A DNA stretch of 6,093 bases from Spirochaetaceae bacterium (GTDB lineage: Bacteria > Spirochaetota > Spirochaetia > Treponematales > Treponemataceae): contig JAITMZ010000043.1 in assembly GCA_031290725.1 (NCBI GenBank), positions 1 through 6,093 of the forward strand, given 5' to 3'. Made by a program: the position numbers and the translations under genes. Below are positions 1 through 5,223 of the stretch, piece by piece. The notes beneath the pieces were generated by a model that did no database searches, was not told the origin of the DNA, and was given only the letters and a program-made list of their open reading frames with translations. Numbering within the stretch: position 1 is the stretch's first letter; each line of letters begins with the position of its first letter.

Positions 1-138
1 CACCAGGTTCAGCAGCTCCGCATGGGGCACCGGCGTGGCCCCCACGGTGATGGTGCCCCCCTTGTCCTTCTTGCCCCCCGCAAAAGCCAGGGCACCAACC
101 AGCAGCAGTGTGACTGCAATCGTCAGAAATTTTTTCAT
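1..138 (-). CDS. metQ: MetQ/NlpA-family methionine ABC transporter substrate-binding protein, N-terminal part
   Basis: Only the first 46 codons are present; the gene leaves the window at its left edge. The family binds D/L-methionine outside the inner membrane and delivers it to the MetN-MetI ABC importer. Residues 1-20 form a signal peptide: KK near the N-terminus, a hydrophobic core (about 5-19) and a likely signal peptidase I site after AFA (18-20). Residues 29-41, TITVGATPVPHAE, match the conserved first strand and PHAE motif of MetQ proteins. The ATG is supported by AGGAG six bases upstream and by a promoter further up. There is no lipobox cysteine, although most MetQ proteins are lipoproteins; GGKKDKGG directly follows the predicted cleavage site. 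The family call is fairly firm. Methionine specificity is inferred, since the pocket lies outside the window and some NlpA relatives bind other ligands. Confidence 0.75.
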   Translation of the reverse strand, partial: MKKFLTIAVTLLLVGALAFAGGKKDKGGTITVGATPVPHAELLNLV

Positions 139-144
139 TTCCGT

Positions 145-149
145 CTCCT
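145..149 (-). promoter_or_regulatory. Ribosome binding site of the metQ-like gene
   Basis: AGGAG on the minus strand lies 6 nt before the ATG at 138-136. It fixes the start of the metQ-like gene. Confidence 0.8.
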
Positions 150-153
150 AAAT

Positions 154-167
154 CCGCCCGAGGGCGG
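154..167 (-). other. Small GC-rich hairpin in the metQ-like leader
   Basis: CCGCCC and GGGCGG (154-159 and 162-167) are exact inverted repeats separated by GA, giving at least five G/C pairs around a tetraloop. The hairpin ends four bases before the Shine-Dalgarno sequence in the predicted 5' leader. It could stabilise the mRNA or modulate translation. No U-run follows, so it is not an obvious attenuator. Confidence 0.4.
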
Positions 168-176
168 TGTAATGTT

Positions 177-197
177 TATTCCTACCGGAATAGTAGG
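177..197 (-). promoter_or_regulatory. Two overlapping alternative dyads at the predicted metQ transcription start
   Basis: TATTCC (177-182) and GGAATA (187-192) form a perfect 6-bp inverted repeat with a 4-base spacer. CCTAC (181-185) and GTAGG (193-197) form a second 5-bp repeat that shares bases with the first, so both cannot fold at once. The pair sits just downstream of the -10 box, where the first transcribed bases are expected. It may be an operator or the 5' end of a small RNA switch; the function is inferred only. Confidence 0.35.
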
Positions 198-200
198 CTT

Positions 201-230
201 ATACTATCACACTTCGTTTTCTTGTGTCAA
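201..230 (-). promoter_or_regulatory. Sigma70-type promoter of the metQ-like gene
   Basis: On the minus strand a perfect -35 box TTGACA (230-225) is followed, after 18 bases, by a -10-like TAGTAT (206-201). Transcription would start near 194, giving a leader of about 56 nt before the ATG. The sequence lies in the AT-rich gap, points toward the metQ-like gene, and lies beyond the long inverted repeat that probably ends the preceding operon. Confidence 0.65.
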
Positions 231-239
231 GAGGGACAC
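224..239. promoter_or_regulatory. Inverted repeat covering the -35 box, possible operator
   Basis: GTGTC (224-228) and GACAC (235-239) are exact 5-bp inverted repeats separated by six bases. The -35 hexamer (225-230) lies largely inside the dyad. A regulator bound here would block RNA polymerase, but the repeat is short enough to be chance, and I recognise no specific regulator's consensus. Confidence 0.3.
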
Positions 240-259
240 GCTGGTTAACTCAAAAAACC

Positions 260-368
260 AAGAAATTTTACCGCATAGGAGTCGAAAAAGGTTAAGACGT
301 TTTTAGGGGTAAACCGCTACTTTTCCCTTCCTTAATTTGACTTTTTCGACTTCGCGGTAAAGTTTCTT
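260..368 (-). terminator. Long imperfect inverted repeat downstream of the efflux operon, probable terminator or structured element
   Basis: The arms 260-274 and 354-368 are complementary at 14 of 15 positions; the exception (266 with 362) pairs as G-T when the plus strand is read. After a small internal loop, 281-290 and 341-350 pair perfectly over 10 bp. Then 291-296 and 331-336 pair, with a four-base bulge at 337-340. A small AGGG/CCCT stem (305-308 with 325-328) can form inside the loop. Read on the minus strand, the hairpin starts 46 nt after the adaptor stop codon and is followed by GG and six T residues, as in an intrinsic terminator. It is much longer than usual terminators, and its AT-rich arms could instead mark a small mobile or REP-like element. 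No clear target-site duplication is seen. Confidence 0.55.
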
Positions 369-414
369 CTTGAATTGAGAATTGCTGACTTTTTTCAACA
401 TGGGCGCACACATT

Positions 415-1785
415 TTATGGCAATACCCCCTCTCCGTCCCGCAGAAACGGCGAGGGATGATCTATCACCATTTCCCCCGCATCCAGTCCTTCCCGCACCC
501 AGAGTAGGCCGTCCTTCCGGGCGTGGACAGGCAGGGTGCGCCGTACCGCTACCCCGGAGCGCACGGAGAAGACCACCGCCCCCTCTGCGGTTTGGCTCGC
601 TGCCGCAGATTCCGGGATCACCACCGCTGCCAGGGATTCCGACCGGGGCAGCACACACCGGACGAACATGCCGGGCTTTAACCGGGCTTCCTGGTTTCCC
701 AGCAACGCCTTGATAGAAAAATTGCCGCTCTGAGGGTCGGCTATCGGGGAAATTTCGTCGATCCGGGCAGCCAGAGTTTCTCCCAGGGAGGGGATCTCCA
801 CAGTTACCGGGCCGCCGGGGGCAATGTACCCCAGGTCCTGTTCCTGGATGGGTATCACCGCATATACCTCGCCGGTATCCATAACCGTGAAGACCCGCTC
901 GTTCTGCCGGACAAACTCCCCGGTTTCGTAGTACCGCGCCCCCACAACGCCCTCCGCCGGGGTGCGCAGAGTGAGGGCCGCCAGCAGGATGGTCACGGTG
1001 TCCAGGCTTTTTCGGGCGTTCCGCAGGGCCGATTCGGCGGCGTTAATCTCCGCAGTGATGCCCCGGGTGTTCAGGTCAATGATTTGGCTATGGAGCTGCG
1101 CCGGGTCGTCCTCCGGCACGATCCCCGCCCGGTGCAAGTCCTCCGCAGTGAGACTCAGAGCTGATATCGTCCGTTCCTTGCGCATCACCTCCAGTTCATT
1201 CAGCGCTGCCCGGCAGGCCAATTCCTGCGCCCCGTATGCCGCCGGAGTGACGCCCCCCAGGTCAAGGAGCTTTTTGCTTTTTTCCAGGTCGATCCGCATC
1301 TTTTCCGCCTCGATTTCCTTTTGCCGGATCAGCAGGCCGTGGCGCTCCACCGAAAGCAGGCGGCTTTCGATGCCGCAGATGGTATCCCTGAGCTTGGTTT
1401 TGGCCAGGCTCAATGCCGCCTGGGCCTGTTCCAGAGAAATGCGGGTCTGTTCCTCCTGAATTTCCAACTGACCGTTCTGGAGCCGCCCCAGAATTTGCCC
1501 GGAAGATACCCCGTCACCCTCCTTCACCAGCATCTCCCCCAAAGTGCCCTCCACCTGGGCGGTCACGTCGTTCTTTGTCTTGAAGGCGATGGTGCCGAAA
1601 CTCACCAACTCCTCGATATAGCGCTGTTCCCTGGCGATCACGGTGCGCACTTCCGCCGGGCTGCTTTCTCCGGGGCTTTCCCGGCCCGTCCGCCGACAGC
1701 CGCCCAGCACCGCCGGCAACAGCATCGCCGCCAAAGCCAGCGCGGTGCGGTTCGACGGCGTGGATACAAAATTTCTATATTTCAT
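415..1785 (-). CDS. Lipidated periplasmic adaptor (membrane fusion protein), HlyD/RND type
   Basis: A 456-residue adaptor that would link an inner-membrane transporter to a TolC-type channel. Residues 16-30 are a hydrophobic signal ending in a lipobox LGGC, so Cys30 is probably lipidated. A lipoyl half-motif spans about 74-103 (VTAQVEGTLGEMLVKEGDGV). A long helical hairpin follows, roughly 105-173 and 184-272, with a tip near LGGVTP (176-181) that should contact the TolC periplasmic end. The second lipoyl half is LRTPAEGVVGARYYETGEFV (273-292), then beta-barrel and membrane-proximal domains (about 300-456, including KPGMFV at 370-375). The ATG overlaps the end of the TolC gene by 11 nt and has GGAGG (1793-1797) seven bases upstream. 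The hairpin is long for an RND adaptor, nearer HlyD or MacA type, so the pump class is open. No pump gene follows; this is the last gene of the operon. Confidence 0.88.
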   Translation of the reverse strand: MKYRNFVSTPSNRTALALAAMLLPAVLGGCRRTGRESPGESSPAEVRTVIAREQRYIEELVSFGTIAFKTKNDVTAQVEGTLGEMLVKEGDGVSSGQILGRLQNGQLEIQEEQTRISLEQAQAALSLAKTKLRDTICGIESRLLSVERHGLLIRQKEIEAEKMRIDLEKSKKLLDLGGVTPAAYGAQELACRAALNELEVMRKERTISALSLTAEDLHRAGIVPEDDPAQLHSQIIDLNTRGITAEINAAESALRNARKSLDTVTILLAALTLRTPAEGVVGARYYETGEFVRQNERVFTVMDTGEVYAVIPIQEQDLGYIAPGGPVTVEIPSLGETLAARIDEISPIADPQSGNFSIKALLGNQEARLKPGMFVRCVLPRSESLAAVVIPESAAASQTAEGAVVFSVRSGVAVRRTLPVHARKDGLLWVREGLDAGEMVIDHPSPFLRDGEGVLP

Positions 1786-3196
1786 CTAAAATCCTCCATA
1801 GTTTGCCGCCGGGAATGGAAGCGGCGATTTCCAGGTTCCGTTCCGCAGCCATAATATCGAATTCCGTTTCCGCCAGGACCGTTTCCTGTTCCGCAGCCTG
1901 GATCATCTCCTCCAAAAAATCAATGCGTTTCAAATCCCCGTGTTCCAGCCGCACCCGGTCGATTTGGATCCGCCGCCGGGCGATGTCCAGCATACCCCGC
2001 TTGATCTCCATGTCGGTTATGGCATTGTCGTGGACGAACACCATGTTTTGCAGGGATTCGTGGAGGGCCAGCCCGCTGTCCGCCAGACCGAAAGCGCCCA
2101 CCACCAGGGCGATATCCTGGAGATGCCGCTCGGTGAAATGGGTGACGCTGGCGGGCAAGGAAGTGCCCGCACTGTTCTGGGCGCCGCTCAGCCGCCCGTC
2201 CCTGGCGCTCACCCCGGCGGACAGATTCACCGGCAGCAAGGGATTATTGAAAGCGATGCTGCATTTCAGGCTGTACGACGGTTGGGTCATGGGATAGGCG
2301 GCACCGGAGAAGCCGACGCCCCCCTCTAGGGTTATCGCCGGGGCAAAGAGGTTTTTAGCCTTCTTTACCTGAATTTTCTGGTACAGATAGTTGATCTCCT
2401 GTTTTTGCATCTCCACACTGGCCGCCTTGACGATAGGCCACAGTTGGTCCAGATGTTTCCCCAGGGGCAGGTACGTTCCCGGCGCTGCCAAATCATCGTG
2501 TATGACAATTTGTGTGCCACCCTCCATGCCCAGCAGAACCCCCAGGCCGCGGTGTTGTTTTCCCGTCTCCTCGGCGAGCTGCTTGGTCTGCAATTCGATG
2601 GACGCCGCCGACAGGGCCACCTCCAGGTAGTCCGTTTCCAGTACCAGTCCCAGTTCGTATTCTGCCCGGATGATATCTCGCTGGTCAATGGCGTTTTGCC
2701 ACAGTTCCCGCTGTATTTCCTGTTTTCTCCGGAGCAATAGGCATTGGCGGTAAGCGGTGATGATCTGTGTCTCGAATTGCTTTACCGCCAACTGGTATTC
2801 GTAGAAGGAATACAGAGCGTTGATGTTGGCAAGCTGGTACTGCGCCCGATTTTTTCCCCCGTCGAACACCAGTTGGGACAGGGAAAATTGCAGACTTTTG
2901 CTCCGGGAATCCGGCGCTCCCCGGGTGACGGCGTCGTTCTCTGAAAAAGAAATGGATGCCACGGGCAAAAAACTTTTAACGGATTGTTTCGCCAGCCTTC
3001 GGTTGGTGAGCATCTCCAGTTCCTGATAGCGCATCTTCTTCGAGTTTCCCCGGCCAAGCTGAACTGCCTGGTCCAGGGACGTGAGTACATACTCCGCGCT
3101 TCTTTGTACGGACAATTCCTCCGCACCGAGCCTGTGGGGCGTGAGCACAAGCGCCCCCAGGAGCACCCCCGCCGCAAATCGCCGTCCCGTCATCAC
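1775..3196 (-). CDS. TolC-family outer-membrane efflux channel protein
   Basis: A 473-residue outer membrane efflux protein (OEP family), close to the usual length. Such proteins trimerise into an outer-membrane barrel with a long periplasmic helical tunnel. Residues 1-25 form a signal peptide with probable cleavage after LGA (23-25). The typical two-fold organisation is visible: barrel-like strands near 75-112 and 285-330, and long helices near 115-225 and 375-460. YELGLVLETDYLEV (180-193) is the usual helix motif at the end of the first repeat. The frame begins at GTG 3196 with ATG immediately following at 3193. Starting at GTG gives a 4-nt overlap with the upstream stop, starting at ATG a 1-nt TGATG overlap; AGGGA (3203-3207) serves either. 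Translation is probably coupled to the upstream gene. It ends in TAG inside the adaptor start region. The family call is secure; the exported substrate is unknown. Confidence 0.88.
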   Translation of the reverse strand: MMTGRRFAAGVLLGALVLTPHRLGAEELSVQRSAEYVLTSLDQAVQLGRGNSKKMRYQELEMLTNRRLAKQSVKSFLPVASISFSENDAVTRGAPDSRSKSLQFSLSQLVFDGGKNRAQYQLANINALYSFYEYQLAVKQFETQIITAYRQCLLLRRKQEIQRELWQNAIDQRDIIRAEYELGLVLETDYLEVALSAASIELQTKQLAEETGKQHRGLGVLLGMEGGTQIVIHDDLAAPGTYLPLGKHLDQLWPIVKAASVEMQKQEINYLYQKIQVKKAKNLFAPAITLEGGVGFSGAAYPMTQPSYSLKCSIAFNNPLLPVNLSAGVSARDGRLSGAQNSAGTSLPASVTHFTERHLQDIALVVGAFGLADSGLALHESLQNMVFVHDNAITDMEIKRGMLDIARRRIQIDRVRLEHGDLKRIDFLEEMIQAAEQETVLAETEFDIMAAERNLEIAASIPGGKLWRILDEI

Positions 3197-3768
3197 TCTG
3201 TTTCCCTATTTGTCCGGTCCAACTGCTCTTGCTTCCACCGGGAAAAATCCTTCCGCTGCCGGCTCAGGGCCTTTCCAAACAGGACGTCCACCACCCTTTT
3301 TTGTACTGCGGCGGATACCAGCGTCTTATTCCCCATAAAGCAGCAGGTCTGGATGAGCAGGGGTTCCCCGACCTGGTTCCGCACCGTGAGAGTACCGTAG
3401 ATAGACGTACGGATTGCCAGTTTGTGAATATATGACCGCTGCACTAGGGAAATATCCACCCCAAAGGACGGCGTGTCCCTTGTGCCCCCCAGAGTAAAAT
3501 CAACGTTTTTTCTGGCCCGTACCCCGGCGTATTCCTCCACCTCCCAAGCCAAATCCCCGTCCGCCCCGTGGTCCACCAGCACCTCTACCCGGCGGATGAT
3601 GAAGTCGCCGGTCAGGGGGGTGTGCTGCCGGAAAAAGTCCGCCCGGTAGCCCAGTGAAGCGCAGCCTGAAAGCAGGGAGGTCAGGATAAGCGCCGCCGGA
3701 ATTGGTATACCCCGCCGCCCGCGGCAAAAGGTGAAACCCTTGCCGCGAATCAACCGTTTAATGCGCAT
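3193..3768 (-). CDS. Lipoprotein of unknown function in the efflux operon
   Basis: I do not recognise a family. The chosen start (ATG at 3768, MRIKRLIRGKG) gives 191 residues and is preceded, six bases upstream, by a strong GGGGAGG (3775-3781). The frame is open to an ATG at 3852, but that would add 28 residues fully inside the previous gene and bury the signal peptide. Residues 21-36 form a hydrophobic stretch ending in the lipobox LLSGC, so Cys36 is probably lipidated after a basic N-terminus. The mature part appears alternately polar and hydrophobic (beta-rich) over about 50-160 and ends in a charged helix rich in Lys, Arg, Glu and Gln. The start overlaps the TPR gene by 11 nt, and the stop overlaps the TolC gene start. 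Position suggests an accessory part of the envelope machine, perhaps helping the channel assemble; this is inference. Confidence 0.75.
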   Translation of the reverse strand: MRIKRLIRGKGFTFCRGRRGIPIPAALILTSLLSGCASLGYRADFFRQHTPLTGDFIIRRVEVLVDHGADGDLAWEVEEYAGVRARKNVDFTLGGTRDTPSFGVDISLVQRSYIHKLAIRTSIYGTLTVRNQVGEPLLIQTCCFMGNKTLVSAAVQKRVVDVLFGKALSRQRKDFSRWKQEQLDRTNRETE

Positions 3769-4333
3769 TTCGGGCCTCCCCGGTAGACTTCCCGGCGGCC
3801 TTTTCGCCGGCCAGGAGGCCATCCAGCGTCGCGAGGGATTCGCTGAAGGCACCTTCGGGGGACACTGCCTGGGCGCGGGATATCATCTCCTGTGCCCGGT
3901 CGCTCACCCCCAGGGAATACCATACCTTTGCCAGTTCCACATACACCCGGGCCGAATCTTTCAGGCAGGTCTCGGCGCTTTTCAGCATGGCGATGCGTTT
4001 CTCCATGTCCCCGGTGCGCCCCACGATGAGGGCGCCCTGAAAATACAATCGCCAGTCTCCGGGATTAAAAGCCGTCTCCCGGTCAAGTTCCCCGGCGGCC
4101 TCTTTACTGCAGCCCAGCAGGGTGAGGGCGCGAATTTTCCAGATTCGGGCCTCCGTGTCCCGGGGGTTGCGCTTTTCCAGACCAGCGAAAATCTCCAGAG
4201 ATTCTTCGTCCCGCCCCATCACTAGGGCTTCCTTCCCTGCGAGCAATTCATCCCGCCGGGATTTTTCTTTGGCGCACCCGCAGATGACGCACAGGCACAC
4301 CAAAGGAGCCAAAAATCCGAATGGTTTTTTCAC
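3758..4333 (-). CDS. TPR-repeat lipoprotein, first gene of the efflux operon
   Basis: A 191-residue protein starting at GTG 4333, chosen because AGGAG (4340-4344) lies six bases upstream and the first residues MKKPFGF open a normal signal peptide. Residues 7-19 are hydrophobic, and the relaxed lipobox ICGC (17-20) makes Cys20 the likely lipidated residue. From about 28 to 160 the sequence consists of helix pairs with tetratricopeptide spacing, for example KEALVMGRDEESLEIFAGLE, a pair around 98-125, and VELAKVWYSLGVSDRAQEMI (131-150) followed by P158. TPR proteins are protein-binding scaffolds, so this one may recruit or organise the other envelope components. It ends in TAA at 3758, 11 nt inside the next gene. 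The repeats look degenerate, so the exact number is uncertain. The fold is fairly sure; partner and role are unknown. Confidence 0.8.
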   Translation of the reverse strand: MKKPFGFLAPLVCLCVICGCAKEKSRRDELLAGKEALVMGRDEESLEIFAGLEKRNPRDTEARIWKIRALTLLGCSKEAAGELDRETAFNPGDWRLYFQGALIVGRTGDMEKRIAMLKSAETCLKDSARVYVELAKVWYSLGVSDRAQEMISRAQAVSPEGAFSESLATLDGLLAGEKAAGKSTGEARNAH

Positions 4334-4353
4334 AACAAACTCCTGTACTTTAT

Positions 4354-4382
4354 ATAGTATGAGTTGGCTGTTTTTTGGTCAC
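4354..4382 (-). promoter_or_regulatory. Possible weak promoter of the four-gene efflux operon
   Basis: On the minus strand GTGACC (4382-4377) and TACTAT (4359-4354) are separated by 17 bases. Each matches four of six consensus positions. The start would lie near 4347, very close to the AGGAG at 4340-4344, leaving a short leader. The surroundings are AT-rich and no better candidate was seen in the gap. The overlapping TATATAA just downstream is an alternative -10. Confidence 0.35.
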
Positions 4383-4454
4383 TTTTTTGAGAAAAAAAGG
4401 GGGTTTTACAAAAATTCTTGCCGACGGAAGCGCTCAGAAGGCTTGGCCTTTGTT

Positions 4455-4496
4455 GGCGGAAGGGGCGGCCTCCTTGCGGAGACCGCCCCTTCCGCC
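4455..4496 (-). terminator. Strong GC-rich hairpin after the protease-barrel frame
   Basis: GGCGGAAGGGGCGG (4455-4468) and its exact complement (4483-4496) form a 14-bp stem. Past one C/A mismatch, CTCC/GGAG (4470-4473 with 4478-4481) adds four pairs around a TTGC loop. The hairpin starts four bases after the TAA at 4501-4503. No T-run follows directly on either strand; the next T-rich stretch on the minus strand lies over 40 nt further on. It may end transcription, protect the mRNA 3' end, or both. Confidence 0.6.
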
Positions 4497-4500
4497 CTTG

Positions 4501-5220
4501 TTACAAGGCGTATCCGATGCCGATGTTGATAAAATGTTTGGCCGGGTCTTTAAACCTGGTGCTGGATCCCAAGGCCGCTCCCAGGGGCGAAAAGGCGTTG
4601 AATTGATAGCTCACCGCGCCGAACAGCCCCGGCGCCGCTCTGGAGGTGAGGGCAAGCCCCACCCGCGCCAGTATACCGGCTCCGGGGCTCGAAACATGCT
4701 CGGTTTGGTGCCAGGTACCTTCTTCGATTATAGGGGCGAACCGCATGCCCACCCCAATGTCCGCAAAGGGCAGCAGGGCCAGGCCGGCCCGTTTGACCGG
4801 GAATTCCAGGCCGATGGTGCCGTCAATCTGTACAAAGGGGCCGCCGACAAGGCCGATAAAACCGTCCAGGGCGTAGGTGAAATAGCCGGTTTTGCTTTTG
4901 CCCTGTAGCCATATTGCCGCCGGGCTGTCTACGATATATGAATAACCGGCCATGACGAGCAGGTCGTAACTATCCCGGAGTTTTTTGTCGGCGTCCTTTT
5001 GCTTTTTTTTGGTTTCCGCCAGGGTTTTGTCGCCGGTAACCAGGTCCCCCGCTTTATCCAGCCGCCAGATGCCGTATTCGGTGACCCAGGTGGTAGACAC
5101 GGTGCGGTCGTCCCCCACTTTGATGATCGCGGTATAACTGCCGTTGGCGTTTTGGGTAACCTCCCCCAGGGCTGCGTGGAGCGCGCCGCCCTTCTTGCCC
5201 CGCAGGGAGTCCTCGATGAG
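4501..5220 (-). pseudogene. In-frame continuation of the protease gene: linker and predicted C-terminal outer-membrane beta-barrel
   Basis: These 239 codons plus TAA lie in exactly the frame of the protease, separated from it only by the TAG at 5221-5223, with no shift and no further stop. The first part (LIEDSLRGKKGGALHAALGE) continues the helical region. Next come a beta-like segment with TTWVTEYGIWRL and a Lys/Asp-rich helix around 5000. From about 4970 to the end there are alternating hydrophobic and aromatic strands with many glycines: YDLLVMAGYSYI, GYFTYALDGFIGLVGG, GLALLPFADIGVGMRF and the terminal FINIGIGYAL. That looks like a small, roughly eight-stranded outer-membrane barrel. Independent translation is unlikely: the first GTG (5118) has no well-placed Shine-Dalgarno, and a piece starting there has no signal peptide. 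Either it is silent, or it is expressed by reading through the TAG, or the TAG is an error. Confidence 0.6.
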
Positions 5221-5223
5221 CTA
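5221..5223 (-). other. In-frame TAG dividing the protease from its barrel-like continuation
   Basis: The minus strand reads GCC TAG CTC, with coding-quality sequence on both sides in one frame. One base change would turn TAG into a sense codon such as CAG, AAG, GAG, TGG or TAC. TAG also ends the TolC gene in this window, so it is a normal stop codon here rather than a freely reassigned one. Confidence 0.85.

Noticed and set aside
139..240. SAM riboswitch upstream of the metQ-like gene
   Set aside because: The predicted leader is only about 56 nt and lacks the SAM-I core; a TCAAGAGGG resemblance at 227-235 is on the wrong strand and overlaps the -35 box.
22..306. Plus-strand open frame of 94 codons across the metQ start and its promoter
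   Set aside because: It runs antisense through a convincing signal peptide and over AT-rich control DNA, and its translation resembles no protein.
962..1459. Plus-strand open frame of 165 codons inside the adaptor gene
   Set aside because: It is an antisense shadow of GC-rich coding sequence; the translation is Arg/Ser-rich low-quality protein, while the minus strand encodes a clear adaptor.
1775..1777. TolC stop TAG as further evidence of UAG recoding
   Set aside because: It ends a protein of normal OEP length and lies within the adaptor start region, so it behaves as an ordinary stop.
3769..3852. Upstream ATG extending the unknown lipoprotein by 28 residues
   Set aside because: The extension lies wholly inside the TPR gene, puts the signal peptide internally, and the inner ATG has a far better Shine-Dalgarno.
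4501..5118. Independent gene beginning at GTG 5118
   Set aside because: There is no suitably placed Shine-Dalgarno and no signal peptide despite a barrel-like C-terminus, and the frame is open upstream for 34 more codons to the TAG and then beyond it.
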